The notes: generated by a model from the sequence alone, not told the origin. A stretch of 64,000 nucleotides of DNA from Ruminococcaceae bacterium UBA1036 (GCA_002316805.1 DCEF01000024.1:10935-74934), one strand, 5' to 3'. Shown: positions 44,393-54,115, counted from the first letter of the stretch. Translations and numbers: made by a program.

Positions 44393-45702
44393 AAGAGCAG
44401 AGCAGCAAAAAAAAGAAAAAGAATAAAATCGGCTGGACGAAACTGTTTTACAATAATAAATTTGCAGTTTGTTTTTCCGTAGTGCTTACGGTCATTCTGT
44501 GGGCTGTGCTTGTTTCTAACGATACGCAGGATCGCCCGACAGCCTTTACAGGTGTCCCTGTAAAGATCACACTTTCAAGCACCATGCAGGCAGACGGCCT
44601 TAAAATATTCAATCAAAGCGACAAAACAGCCACAGTTTATGTAAAAGGGAACAGCTTAACAGTAGGCCAGATGAAGCCGACAGATCTTGTAGCAATAGCC
44701 CCGTCTGCCGCAAGCATAACAACGCCTGGGACATACCCGCTGATGCTTCAGGTGCAAAATGCCGATGACAGCATAAATGGGAACGGATATACCATCAATT
44801 CAATTTCGCCACAGCAGGTCATTGTCACTGTTGACCGCTACCAGGAAAAAACATTCAATATTCAGGATGACATAACTTATAAGTCTGGGTATCAGTCGGA
44901 TCCTTCCTATTTTGTTGGCGCGCCTGCACACAGCTCTGACACTGTGACAATCTCAGGGCCTGAAAAGCAGGTGAGCCAGGTGAGTCGTGTAGCCTATGAA
45001 TGCGAAATCAACGATACGCTCAAAGACACTAAAAAATTTACTGCAGCGCTTGTAATGTACGATGCGAACGGAAACAAGGTCGAAAAGGGCGACATGACAG
45101 TAAATCCTGAAAAAATCGATGTCACCATCCCAGTTATGCCGCGGCAAACGCTGAAATTGAATGCGACGTTTGCCAACAAGCCGGCCGGCCTTTCGCTGAG
45201 TGCGAATCAGGTCCAGATTTCACCTGAAAGCATTGATATTGCAGGCTCCCAGGACGTTCTTACAACACTTGCAGGCAAATTTAACCTTGACCCGATTGAT
45301 TTTTCTTCGATAAGCCCTACGCACAATACATTCGATGCAAATATCAGCCTGCCTGCTACATGCAAAAACCTGAGCAATATTCCAACGGCAAAAGTTACGC
45401 TGAACCTCACTAATATGGCAACAAAGCAGGCAACGGTGTCGTCATTCAATGTGAAAAACCTTCCGGCAAATGAAAATGCTTCTGTCGATACAACAAGCCT
45501 TAAGGTTACGGCTGTTGGCCCGCAGGATGAAATATCTTCTTTGAATGATTCAAGTATTATAGGAAGCGTTGACCTTTCGAGCAAGGAGAATTTTACAGGT
45601 AAAACCGAAATGCCGGTTAAATTTACTGTGAGCAGCTCTTCGGGCTGTTGGGTATATGGAAGCTACATGGTTACTGTGAATGTAACGAAGAAGGGCCAAT
45701 AA
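44389..45702 (+). CDS. cdaR: CdaA regulator with YbbR repeats
   Basis: A 437-residue extracellular regulator of CdaA. A basic N-terminus and one membrane helix (about 25-45) are followed by about four YbbR repeats, each with an ITVDRYQEKTF-, VTIPVMPRQTL- or VSSFNVKNLP-like start. The usual third gene glmM is absent; yqeY follows instead. Confidence 0.92.
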   Translation: MKEQSSKKKKKNKIGWTKLFYNNKFAVCFSVVLTVILWAVLVSNDTQDRPTAFTGVPVKITLSSTMQADGLKIFNQSDKTATVYVKGNSLTVGQMKPTDLVAIAPSAASITTPGTYPLMLQVQNADDSINGNGYTINSISPQQVIVTVDRYQEKTFNIQDDITYKSGYQSDPSYFVGAPAHSSDTVTISGPEKQVSQVSRVAYECEINDTLKDTKKFTAALVMYDANGNKVEKGDMTVNPEKIDVTIPVMPRQTLKLNATFANKPAGLSLSANQVQISPESIDIAGSQDVLTTLAGKFNLDPIDFSSISPTHNTFDANISLPATCKNLSNIPTAKVTLNLTNMATKQATVSSFNVKNLPANENASVDTTSLKVTAVGPQDEISSLNDSSIIGSVDLSSKENFTGKTEMPVKFTVSSSSGCWVYGSYMVTVNVTKKGQ

Positions 45703-45729
45703 GCAAAAAACTATAGGAGGCTTATTAAA

Positions 45730-46182
45730 ATGTCAAAAATTGAAGAAGTGCGCGCTGAAATGGTAAAAGCCATGAAAAGTGGCGATAAAGCGCGGAAAGA
45801 TGTGCTGTCACTTTTGCTTTCAGACCTTAAGGCCAAGTGGGTGGATAAGCATGAGGATTTGACGGAGGAAGAAGAGAATTCCGTCATCAGCAGAGAAATA
45901 AAACAGACGAAAGAAAGCATTGAAACGGCTCCCAAAAACAGGACCGACATCATTGAAAAAAACAAATTTGCGCTTTCGGTGCTGCAGGAGTTTGCTCCAA
46001 AAGAGATGAGCGAAGAAGAGATTAAGTCGCTGCTGGGCGGCGTGCTTGCGCAACTGGAAATTGAAAAACCTGTTCCAAAAGATAGAGGCCGGATCATGAA
46101 GGCTCTAATGCCTCAGGTAAAAGGCAGGGCAGGCGGCGCGGCCGTAAGTCGCATTGTATCCGCAGCATGCAGCGGAAAATAA
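45730..46182 (+). CDS. yqeY: GatB/YqeY-domain protein
   Basis: A 150-residue helical protein homologous to the C-terminal tRNA-binding domain of GatB (KGRAGGAAVSRIV is the terminal motif). Precise role unknown. AGGAGG lies 11 bases upstream. Confidence 0.9.
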   Translation: MSKIEEVRAEMVKAMKSGDKARKDVLSLLLSDLKAKWVDKHEDLTEEEENSVISREIKQTKESIETAPKNRTDIIEKNKFALSVLQEFAPKEMSEEEIKSLLGGVLAQLEIEKPVPKDRGRIMKALMPQVKGRAGGAAVSRIVSAACSGK

Positions 46183-46252
46183 TCAAGCTTATGGTTTAAG
46201 TGATGGTGCAATAGGCGATGTAATGCAGAATTTGAAATAAAAATAAAAGATT

Positions 46253-46316
46253 AAAAGATGCGCCTTAAATTGGGTATTAAAGCCAATTTAAAGCGCATCT
46301 TTTGAAATGTTTTTTT
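46253..46316 (+). terminator. Terminator after yqeY
   Basis: A long stem AAAAGATGCGC..AAATTGG with CCAATTT..GCGCATCTTTT, followed after a few bases by T7. Confidence 0.8.
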
Positions 46317-46408
46317 ATGTTTGTACTGTAAACAGCGTCCACATTTTATTTTACTTTCATATACTGATATCAGCAGTTAAATCATCGAAAGAAGAAACGG
46401 TGAGAACT

Positions 46409-46855
46409 ATGCCATATTCAACAAGGGAATTGCTGGCACGCCTTATTATGTGCGAAGCAGGCGGTGAAGGTGATAATGGTATGTATGCGGTCGCGTCCGT
46501 TATTGTAAACAGGACAAATGTACCTTATGGTGAATTTTTCAGGGTAAGTAACGGCGGAGATATGCGTGCCATTATCCAGCAGCCGGGGCAGTTTACATGC
46601 ATGATGGATACGGTAGGCGGCACATATAACCCGCAGAATATTTATAACATGGATCCGCAGGATATCCATTACCATATTGCCGACTGGGCTCTTGCAAGCA
46701 ATACGCTGGGGGCGGTTGGAAACTCTCTCTTTTATTTTAATCCGTTTCAGCCGACATGTATTCAGTATTTTCCACCTGGCGGTGTAGGTACGTTTTTCAC
46801 ACGTTTAGGCAAGCACTGCTTTTATGCGCCTACAAAAAAATATGCGCAGACATGA
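46409..46855 (+). CDS. cwlJ: CwlJ-like spore cortex hydrolase (Hydrolase_2 family)
   Basis: A 148-residue SleB/CwlJ-family wall hydrolase without a signal peptide, as expected for CwlJ, which is placed in the spore coat. Motifs are ARLIMCEAGGEGDNGMYAVASVIVNR (catalytic Glu) and LFYFNPFQPTC..GKHCFYAPT. I start at ATG 46409, giving the CwlJ length; the longer frame would add a hydrophobic leader without a ribosome site. CATATACT at 46358 resembles a sporulation-sigma -10. gerQ follows 15 bp on. Confidence 0.85.
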   Translation: MPYSTRELLARLIMCEAGGEGDNGMYAVASVIVNRTNVPYGEFFRVSNGGDMRAIIQQPGQFTCMMDTVGGTYNPQNIYNMDPQDIHYHIADWALASNTLGAVGNSLFYFNPFQPTCIQYFPPGGVGTFFTRLGKHCFYAPTKKYAQT

Positions 46856-46869
46856 GGGGGAATTTTCAG

Positions 46870-47268
46870 ATGGATTCACAGATTTCATCTTTTAGCGCTT
46901 CGTATGATGTTAGCAAGCCGAAGGCCGGTTCGGCTCAGCAGCCTGTTCCGCTGATTAATGGCCTTCAGGCGCTTACGGATACATCGGGAATGCTGCAGCC
47001 GCCGGGCAGCGAAACCGCGCCTATTACGGATTTATCAATGCCGCAGGCAATGACTGCGGAAAGTATGCAGTACCTGAACGGCTTCCTGCGTATGCAGATT
47101 GGAAACAGGGTCAGGGTGAACTTTTTAATAGGAACAAACACTTATATTGATAAATCAGGTAAGCTTCTCGCGGTTGGCGCAAATTATATTGTACTTCAGG
47201 AAGCTATGACTGATGACCTGCTGGTATGTGACTTTTTCAATATTAAATTTATTACCATATACAGGTAA
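46870..47268 (+). CDS. gerQ: Spore coat protein GerQ-like
   Basis: A 132-residue protein. The first ~70 residues are low-complexity (Pro/Ser/Gln). The C-terminal part QYLNGFLRMQIGNRVRVNFLIG..YIVLQEAMTDDLLVCDFFNIKFITIYR matches the GerQ core. In Bacillus GerQ is required to localise CwlJ in the coat, so the adjacency supports both calls. GAGGGGG lies upstream of ATG 46870. Confidence 0.85.
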   Translation: MDSQISSFSASYDVSKPKAGSAQQPVPLINGLQALTDTSGMLQPPGSETAPITDLSMPQAMTAESMQYLNGFLRMQIGNRVRVNFLIGTNTYIDKSGKLLAVGANYIVLQEAMTDDLLVCDFFNIKFITIYR

Positions 47269-47351
47269 ATCACAAATTGCCATTTGATTTTTTGGACTTT
47301 CACGGCCGGCTGTGCTAAAATCAGTCAAGAATATAAAAGTGGGGGAAATTT

Positions 47352-48191
47352 ATGGGCAAAAAAATAAAAAATATGGAGATCAGCAAAAATGGTGAAGTCG
47401 CTTTTCTAACTTTTCCGTCATTTTCTGCTTATCCGTTCGTCCGCCATGCGTTTTCCACACGCCTTGGCGGAGTGAGCAAAAACGAGTTTTCATCTATGAA
47501 TCTTGCATTTCACCGCGGTGACCCAGATAAAAATGTGGAAGAGAATTACAGGCGCTTTTGCAGTGCCGCAGGTTTTAACTATAATACCCTTGTTTCATCT
47601 GCACAGGACCACCACACTTTTATCCGGCATGTAGGGCATGAACAGTACGGCACGGGAATCTGGGAGCCCAAAGACATGGAGAGCGTGGATGGTCTTATTA
47701 CAGATGAGCCGAATGTAACGCTTGTGACACATTATGCCGACTGCGTGCCTGTATTCCTTCTTGACCCCAAAAAACATGCCATAGGCCTTGTACATTCGGG
47801 ATGGCGCGGCACGGCGGCAAAAATTGCCATGGAAGCCGTTAAAGCAATGGAGCGTGAATTCGGAACGTGCCCCGATGACCTTATTGCGGGAATTGGCCCA
47901 TCTATCGGGCCATGTTGCTTTGAGGTCGATAGGCCGGTTAGGGACAGGTTCGCGGCGCTGACGGAACTGCACACGGAGAATTTTATCCGTGAAGACGGAG
48001 GTGGAAAGTACCATATTGACTTATGGGAAACAAACCGCCGCATTTTAATGGAAGCAGGTATTCCGGAAAAATCCATCACCATAGGCGGCATTTGCACAAA
48101 ATGCCATTCCGACTTTCTGTTTTCACAGCGCGCGATGGGAAACAAGCGCGGCGGCCTTTCGGCTTTTATGGAGCTGGTGGATGCAGGATGA
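47352..48191 (+). CDS. pgeF: Peptidoglycan editing factor / polyphenol-oxidase-like (YfiH family)
   Basis: A 279-residue YfiH-fold protein. Copper/zinc-ligand motifs are SAQDHHTFIRHV, TLVTHYADCVPVFLLDP and VHSGWRGTAAKIA, with GPSIGPCCFEV and HIDLWETNRRIL following. In E. coli PgeF removes L-Ser misincorporated into muropeptides; other members were described as laccases or purine nucleosidases. GTGGGGGAA precedes the ATG. Confidence 0.9.
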   Translation: MGKKIKNMEISKNGEVAFLTFPSFSAYPFVRHAFSTRLGGVSKNEFSSMNLAFHRGDPDKNVEENYRRFCSAAGFNYNTLVSSAQDHHTFIRHVGHEQYGTGIWEPKDMESVDGLITDEPNVTLVTHYADCVPVFLLDPKKHAIGLVHSGWRGTAAKIAMEAVKAMEREFGTCPDDLIAGIGPSIGPCCFEVDRPVRDRFAALTELHTENFIREDGGGKYHIDLWETNRRILMEAGIPEKSITIGGICTKCHSDFLFSQRAMGNKRGGLSAFMELVDAG

Positions 48192-49078
48192 CAATAGAAC
48201 ACTGCACACTCTGCCCGCGCCGCTGCGGTGCGCGGCGCGGGCCTTCCTGCGGCAATGGAAGGTGCGGCATGGGAGCGGATGCCGTCGTTGCGCGCGCTGC
48301 ACTTCATTTTTGGGAAGAGCCATGCATAAGCGGAAAAAGCGGCTCCGGAGCTGTTTTCTTTACCGGCTGCCCGCTCGGCTGCGTATTTTGCCAAAACTAT
48401 GAGATAAGCTCGGAAAGAAAGGCAGGCAAAGCCGTCTCTCCTGAAAAGCTTGCTGATATTTTTAAAGATTTGGTCAGGCAGGGAGCCAACAACATCAACC
48501 TTGTGACACCGACGCATTTTGTACCGGCCATTATTGAGGCGCTTTCAATTTGGAAACCGCCAGTCCCTGTTGTGTACAACTGCGGCGGCTATGAGAATGT
48601 GGAAACGCTGAAAATGCTTGAAGGCCATGTCGACATTTATCTTCCCGACTTTAAATATGCGGAAAGCGGCCTGGCTGCAGAGCTTTCAGATGCCCCGCAC
48701 TACCCGGAAATAGCAGAGAAGGCATTGGCGGAAATGTTCCGCCAGACTGGCCCGGCCGTGATTGACAGTAGCGGGATGATGAAAAAAGGCACAATGGTGC
48801 GCCATCTCATTCTGCCGGGCCATACGCGTAACTCGATTGCCGTTCTTGACTGGCTCGCTGAGCATTTTTCACATGGTGTGCCTGTGAGCCTGATGGCACA
48901 ATACGTGCCTTGTGGGCTTGCATCAGAGCACCCTCCGCTTGGGCGCAGTATAACAAGACGTGAATATGAAAAAGTACAGGACCATCTTTTCACTCTTGGC
49001 CTTGACGGCTATGTGCAGGACAGAGAATCTGCCAGCAAATCATATATACCGAAATTTGATCTCAGCGGTGTTTCCTGA
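48188..49078 (+). CDS. Radical SAM protein, PflX/COG1313 type
   Basis: A 296-residue radical SAM enzyme. It has an N-terminal Cys-rich part (CTLCPRRCGARRG) and the S-adenosylmethionine cluster motif CPLGCVFCQNYEIS. NLVTPTHFVPAIIEAL, YNCGGYENVETLK and YLPDFKYA identify the pyruvate-formate-lyase-activase-like PflX group, whose substrate is unknown. The ATG overlaps the pgeF stop (ATGA), so I reject the 55-residue upstream extension in the open frame. Confidence 0.88.
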   Translation: MTIEHCTLCPRRCGARRGPSCGNGRCGMGADAVVARAALHFWEEPCISGKSGSGAVFFTGCPLGCVFCQNYEISSERKAGKAVSPEKLADIFKDLVRQGANNINLVTPTHFVPAIIEALSIWKPPVPVVYNCGGYENVETLKMLEGHVDIYLPDFKYAESGLAAELSDAPHYPEIAEKALAEMFRQTGPAVIDSSGMMKKGTMVRHLILPGHTRNSIAVLDWLAEHFSHGVPVSLMAQYVPCGLASEHPPLGRSITRREYEKVQDHLFTLGLDGYVQDRESASKSYIPKFDLSGVS

Positions 49079-49098
49079 GAAACTAAAAGCATGATAAA

Positions 49099-49132
49099 AC
49101 CCGCTGCTCCATATATTTATTTGGAGGCGGGT
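49099..49132 (+). promoter_or_regulatory. Hairpin hiding the ribosome site of the deacetylase gene
   Basis: ACCCGC-tg-CTCCA pairs with TGGAG-GCGGGT, so the GGAGG Shine-Dalgarno is inside the 3' arm. It is followed by ATTTTTATG. It could act as a terminator of the upstream gene, a translation gate for the next, or both. Confidence 0.5.
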
Positions 49133-49138
49133 ATTTTT

Positions 49139-50035
49139 ATGTTCGTTTCTTTTCGTCTGAAGAGGACATATCTTTTCGCTTTATGTGCAGCTGTGGCGAT
49201 AGCTGCCGTTGTATGGACTTTCGGCCACACGTCAAAAACAGCGGCGGCATCAGCGGAAAATACACAGGACAGCGTCCGGCTCCCAATAATAATGTATCAC
49301 GGCATACTTAAAGATCCGAAATATCACGGAAAATATATTGTCTCACCGCAGACCTTTGAAAGTGACATTTGCTTTCTGCAGAAAAACGGTTATGAAACGG
49401 TAGGCGTCAGTGATGTTGTTGATTATGTCGAATGCCTGAAGCCTCTCCCTACAAAACCTGTAATGCTGACTTTTGACGATGGGTATTATAACAATTATCT
49501 TTATGCATACCCATTAGCAAAAAAATACAATGTAAAAATAGTGATTGCACCGGTTGGCTATTATACTGATGTATATGCGGAAAAAGATGCCGATCACCCA
49601 AACTATTCATACCTTACATGGAGAGAGATGGCTGAAATGATGTCTTCAGGTCTTGTGGAGTTAGAAAACCACAGCTATAACCTCCACTCTTCTAATAAAA
49701 AAGGCGGCAGGTTTGGCGCAAAAAGACTTCCGGGGGAAAGCAGGTATTTATACGCTTCCATGCTTAAAAATGACCTCGGAAAAATGCAGGAGCGCATGAA
49801 AGAAAAAACTGGCTGTGCCCCTTTAGCTTTCGTTTATCCTTTCGGCGCTTTCAGCAATGAGTCAGTCCCTGTTTTAAGGCAAATGGGATTTCAGGCGACT
49901 TTCCTTTGCACTGAAAAAATAAATATCATAACGCACAGCAAGGACTGCCTTTATTCGCTTGGGCGTTTTCTAAGGCCGTCCGGCCCTTCAAGCACATCTT
50001 ATTTTAAAAAAGTAGGCATATGCGTTAAGCCTTAG
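49139..50035 (+). CDS. Membrane-anchored polysaccharide deacetylase
   Basis: A 298-residue carbohydrate esterase family 4 protein, probably acting on wall glycan. After an N-terminal anchor (YLFALCAAVAIAAVVWTF), the NodB-type motifs are IIMYHGI, MLTFDDGYYNNY (Asp-Asp metal/base) and ENHSYNLHS (His-x3-His). VYPFGAFSNESV is motif 3. The ATG at 49139 has the hairpin-embedded GGAGG. Its 3' end overlaps the convergent P-type ATPase gene by 11 bp. Confidence 0.9.
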   Translation: MFVSFRLKRTYLFALCAAVAIAAVVWTFGHTSKTAAASAENTQDSVRLPIIMYHGILKDPKYHGKYIVSPQTFESDICFLQKNGYETVGVSDVVDYVECLKPLPTKPVMLTFDDGYYNNYLYAYPLAKKYNVKIVIAPVGYYTDVYAEKDADHPNYSYLTWREMAEMMSSGLVELENHSYNLHSSNKKGGRFGAKRLPGESRYLYASMLKNDLGKMQERMKEKTGCAPLAFVYPFGAFSNESVPVLRQMGFQATFLCTEKINIITHSKDCLYSLGRFLRPSGPSSTSYFKKVGICVKP

Positions 50036-52391
50036 ACTTGCGGAAAATAACTTTTTGGAAAAAGTGGTAGAGTACAGGCATAAGGAAAGTGGCAAAAAGC
50101 ATGAGTACTATGAGGGCAGCGAGCATAGGCAATGTGACAGGTGTGATTTCAAATAGATTTGGAAATTTTATAAGTGCTGCCACAAAGAGAAAAGCCATAG
50201 ATACGAAAAGGACAATATGACGTGTGTTGAAAGGGCGGCAAACCTGAAACAGTACAAACAGTTCGGTATAGCCCGTAAGAATGACAGCCATGGTGGAAAT
50301 CTCTTTATCGGTGAAACCAAGGAACATTGAGACAGCGGAAAGTAGGGCAATATTGATTGTAAGGGCGAAAGCCCCAGGCAATGACTTTTTAAGCACATTG
50401 ACAATAAATCTTCCATGTATGCGCTCACAATTTGGTTCAAGCGCAAGGAAGAATGATGGAATCCCGATTGAAACGGCGTTTATTAACGTGAACTGGATTG
50501 GCTGGAATGGATAGTTGCACGATACAAAAATAAAAAAGATAGCCGTCAGTGCTGAGAAAATAGCTTTGACAAGAAAAAGCGTTGCTGAACGCTGCAAATT
50601 GTTGATACAACGGCGCCCTTCGTCAACAATGCGCGGCATGCTGGAAAAATCAGAATTGAGCAGTACGATGTTTGAAACTGTACGTGCAGCGTCACTTCCT
50701 GATGCCATTGCAATGCTGCAGTCGCTTTCTTTTAATGCAGGCACATCGTTTACACCGTCACCGGTCATGGCTACAATATGATTTTGGCTTTTAATGGCCT
50801 TTACAAGCTGCAGTTTCTGCTTTGGCGTAACGCGGCCGAAGACCGTATACTTTTCGGCCGCGGCTTTTATGCTTTCATCTGTTTTCAGCGTTGAGGCATC
50901 CACATAGCTGACCGCATTTTCGAGTCCGGCCTTTTCTGCAATATTTGCGACAGTTGCGGGGCTGTCGCCCGATATCACCTTGAGGTTGACTCCCTGATGG
51001 CGGAAATACTTAAGCGTTTCCCGCGCATTGGGGCGTATCCTGTCACTCAAAATGACAAGCGCGAGCGGTATCGTCCCGCTCGGGTCAACTATATCTGCAG
51101 AAAGGCTTTTAACTTTTGCCAGCAGCAGGACACGCTGGCCGCGCTTTGCGTATTTTTCTGCTTGCGGTTTTATGATTTCGAAATGCTCCCGCATGATAAA
51201 TTCACCTGCGCCGAGCACATAGTTTCTCTCATGCTGAAAACAGGCACCGCTCCACTTGCGTGCAGATGAAAAAGGGACAGTCTTTTCGCATTTCCAGTCA
51301 GGCGGGTTTGGAAAAGCCTCTTTCACGGCATTCATAGTTGGAGTTCCGTCGTCGAGAGATGCGGAAAGTGCTGCAAGAATTTTTTCAATTTCTGCTTGAT
51401 TTTGGCCGCCGAGAGGAACAATGCTGTCTGTTTGCATTTTACCTTCAGTGATGGTACCTGTCTTGTCAAGGCAGAGCGTGTCCACACGTGCGAGCGTTTC
51501 AATGGAGTACAGTTCCTGTACAAGCGCTTTATGGCGTGAAAGGCGTATGACCCCTACGGCAAGAACTACACTTGTAAGAAGTACAAGCCCTTCTGGAATC
51601 ATGCCGATAAGTGCCGCCACTGTGCTTACAATTGCGGAGCTGTAGCTCTGGTTTGAAATAAATACCTGCTTGTAAAAAAGTACTGCTCCAATTGGAATTA
51701 TGGCTATGCCCGCAAACTTTATAATACGGTTTGTCCATGTCATAATTTCGGAGTTGGGCTTTTTGATATATTTTGCGCTGGCGGTTATTTTTGATGTATA
51801 GTTTTCTGCACCTATATACTCAACTTTGGCATGGCATTTTCCGCTTACAAGAAAACTCCCGCTTAGAAGTGTGTTGCCGGGAGCCTTCGACACTGGATCG
51901 GACTCGCCTGTAAGCAGTGATTCATCAACTTCGCACTGGCCCTCCATTATAATGCAGTCTGCAGGTACCTGATTGCCTGCAGAGAGGGATATAACGTCGT
52001 CGAGCACAATGCTGCCAACAGGGATTTTCTCTTCTTTCCCGTCACGGATAACATGTGCTTTCGGTGTAGAAATAATGGAAAGCTTATCTATGGCTTTTTT
52101 GGCCCTGACTTCCTGTATTATGCCAATCATCGTGTTACAGATTATAACACCCATGAACAGCAGGTTTTTGTATGAGCCGACTGAAATGACGAGAGCGGCA
52201 AGGATACAGTTTAGTATATTAAAAAAAGTAACGACATTATCGCGTATTATTCGAGAAATAGATTTTGTTTTGATTTCATCTGTGCCATTTACAAGCCCGT
52301 CACGCGTACGGCTTGCGGCCTGCTCAGCTGTGAGGCCTGATACATAGTTTGGGTGAAAACGCTCAAAATATGTCTGCGACTTTTTCTGCAT
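50025..52391 (-). CDS. P-type cation ATPase, CtpE-like
   Basis: A 788-residue P2-like cation pump. It has TGES (161-164), PEGL in M4 (266-269), phosphorylation Asp309 in LDKTGT, and MTGDGVNDVPALKESD. The short N-terminus and domain order resemble CtpE/CaxP calcium exporters of Gram-positives more than PMR1/SERCA pumps. Calcium is the best guess, not proven. AGGAG is 9 bases upstream of the ATG. It is one of three P-type ATPases in this window. Confidence 0.85.
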   Translation of the reverse strand: MQKKSQTYFERFHPNYVSGLTAEQAASRTRDGLVNGTDEIKTKSISRIIRDNVVTFFNILNCILAALVISVGSYKNLLFMGVIICNTMIGIIQEVRAKKAIDKLSIISTPKAHVIRDGKEEKIPVGSIVLDDVISLSAGNQVPADCIIMEGQCEVDESLLTGESDPVSKAPGNTLLSGSFLVSGKCHAKVEYIGAENYTSKITASAKYIKKPNSEIMTWTNRIIKFAGIAIIPIGAVLFYKQVFISNQSYSSAIVSTVAALIGMIPEGLVLLTSVVLAVGVIRLSRHKALVQELYSIETLARVDTLCLDKTGTITEGKMQTDSIVPLGGQNQAEIEKILAALSASLDDGTPTMNAVKEAFPNPPDWKCEKTVPFSSARKWSGACFQHERNYVLGAGEFIMREHFEIIKPQAEKYAKRGQRVLLLAKVKSLSADIVDPSGTIPLALVILSDRIRPNARETLKYFRHQGVNLKVISGDSPATVANIAEKAGLENAVSYVDASTLKTDESIKAAAEKYTVFGRVTPKQKLQLVKAIKSQNHIVAMTGDGVNDVPALKESDCSIAMASGSDAARTVSNIVLLNSDFSSMPRIVDEGRRCINNLQRSATLFLVKAIFSALTAIFFIFVSCNYPFQPIQFTLINAVSIGIPSFFLALEPNCERIHGRFIVNVLKKSLPGAFALTINIALLSAVSMFLGFTDKEISTMAVILTGYTELFVLFQVCRPFNTRHIVLFVSMAFLFVAALIKFPNLFEITPVTLPMLAALIVLMLFATFLMPVLYHFFQKVIFRKSKA

Positions 52392-52632
52392 ACTGCACTC
52401 CTAAAAATGTTTCAATGGAAATAAAAAGCAGCGTTATTGTGCTTTTTCGATTTTATTAAGGCTGGATTCAATAATGTAGAATTAGCATTTTATTTAATAA
52501 ATAATATTATTATATATGAAAGCTGAGCCAAAATAAAGGCAATTTGCTTATCAATTCAAAATGCGTTCATTATTTTCATCAATTTACACAATTTATGCAT
52601 TACTAATCTGACAGTTTGAGAAGGTATTTATC
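52392..52632. other. AT-rich intergenic region
   Basis: About 240 bp between the divergent ATPase and O-antigen-ligase-like genes. I see nothing specific in it apart from promoter-like AT-rich stretches. Confidence 0.35.
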
Positions 52633-52660
52633 TTGTTTCCGGTAACCGATGTGATATAAT
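52633..52660 (+). promoter_or_regulatory. Promoter of the O-antigen-ligase-like gene
   Basis: TTGTTT, a 16-bp spacer and TATAAT (52655-52660), about 100 bp before the gene. Confidence 0.55.
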
Positions 52661-52762
52661 GTACCTCTGGACTATGCCAGTAGTTTTGTTATGTGTTATA
52701 TTTTACCTTTATGTGAAATTGAACAGACCGGCAGAATTTGAATTTTTGCTTTGCGGAGAGGA

Positions 52763-54022
52763 GTGATTCCTATTATTCAAGTTTTGACTTCCTGGCGTTC
52801 AATATTTTCAAAGTTTTTCAGTAAACAGGAAATGACGCAGAGCGAGATTAATTACGCCATTGTTCTGCTTTTTACGATTTCGATTTTCCTTCCATACTTT
52901 TTCAGCATAGCTGCAGTTGCCTGCATTGCGTTCATGACTATGGTGAGGTATCATGTTCGCACAAAGGCCTTCGATGCCCCATACACAAAGTTGATTTTTG
53001 TATTTTTGATTGGTTCTTTTTTTGTTGCCGCTATCTATAACAACTACAGGGGTATGATGGATTCGCTCCTTATTTATGCAGTTGTTACATCCGGCTTATA
53101 TTTTCGGAGCATAATGACGCGCGATTTATTTGACTTTTCTATGGATAGTGCCTGTGCGGCGAGTGTTGGGTGTGCAATAGTTGCCATAATCCAGAAAATT
53201 TTGGCATACACTATTTTTAAAACACCATCTTACCGTCCCACTTCTGACTTTGTCAATGCCAACTTTTATGGCATGATGATCGAATTTGTTATCTTGATTG
53301 CCGTTTACCGCATTTTTACGAATCCGCGCAAAATTTCATTTTATGGCGCTGTTATAGGCTTAAATTTTGTAGGGCTTTACCTTACGGCAAGTTGCTCTTC
53401 ATTTGTGGCAATGGTCTGTGCTGTTTCTGTGATATTGATTTATAAAAAAGACAAGAAAATTGCAAGGAAATTTTTCGGAGCAATTGCGGTGTGCTTCGCT
53501 TTATTCTTCATTTTTCCGGCTTTGATGCCGAGGTCTGCCGACGCGCTTGAAACAACGCTTGCGCAGCGCCTTTCCATTTGGAGTACTTCATGGAAGGCAT
53601 TTCGCCAAACACCGGTGTTTGGGCGCGGTGCGATGGCATACCAGATAGTTTGGCAGCAGTTTGACGGCTATAAAACGTATCATTGCCATAACCTGGTGTT
53701 AGATACGCTTTTAAACTTTGGTGTAGTCGGATTGCTTGCTGTGGGTGGTTATATTTGGGCACAACTCCACCTTACTGTTCTGAAATTCCGCTATCATATA
53801 TGCCGTGACATGGATGTGCTTGCATTTGCCGCTTTAACTGCGGTTCTTGTGCACGGCTTTACTGATGTTACAATTCTGTGGATACAGACAGGCTCGCTGT
53901 TCTTCCTGATGGTATCATCCGTGGGAATCGATTCTGCATACCTGAGCGAGAGGATACGCCCGCGTTTTTACTTCAAGGGCACACGGAAATCTCCTGCACA
54001 GGCAGTGTATTTGAAAAATTGA
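52763..54022 (+). CDS. O-antigen ligase-like membrane protein
   Basis: About 420 residues with around eleven membrane helices and a large outer loop carrying the WaaL-type signature (WSTSWKAFRQTPVFGRGAMAYQ..YHCHNLVLDTLLNFGVVG, residues about 270-320). Such enzymes join polysaccharide to a lipid or protein acceptor, or polymerise it. No glycosyltransferase genes are adjacent. The start is unsettled: GGAGAGGAG lies directly on GTG 52763, TTG 52751 has no ribosome site, and a well-spaced codon would be ATT. Confidence 0.75.
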   Translation: MIPIIQVLTSWRSIFSKFFSKQEMTQSEINYAIVLLFTISIFLPYFFSIAAVACIAFMTMVRYHVRTKAFDAPYTKLIFVFLIGSFFVAAIYNNYRGMMDSLLIYAVVTSGLYFRSIMTRDLFDFSMDSACAASVGCAIVAIIQKILAYTIFKTPSYRPTSDFVNANFYGMMIEFVILIAVYRIFTNPRKISFYGAVIGLNFVGLYLTASCSSFVAMVCAVSVILIYKKDKKIARKFFGAIAVCFALFFIFPALMPRSADALETTLAQRLSIWSTSWKAFRQTPVFGRGAMAYQIVWQQFDGYKTYHCHNLVLDTLLNFGVVGLLAVGGYIWAQLHLTVLKFRYHICRDMDVLAFAALTAVLVHGFTDVTILWIQTGSLFFLMVSSVGIDSAYLSERIRPRFYFKGTRKSPAQAVYLKN

Positions 54023-54049
54023 CGGAAATTTAAATCTGTACCATTAAAA

Positions 54050-54086
54050 GTCCTCCGCTGTCTGGAAAACAGGCGGAGGATTTTTG
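54050..54086 (+). terminator. Terminator-like hairpin between the ligase-like gene and mgtA
   Basis: TCCTCCGC (54051-54058) pairs with GCGGAGGA (54073-54080), followed by T5. Only 30 bp separate it from mgtA and they hold the ribosome site but no promoter, so it may work as an attenuator for mgtA. Confidence 0.7.
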
Positions 54087-54115
54087 ATTAAATAAGGAAG
54101 CGAGGAGATGAAATT

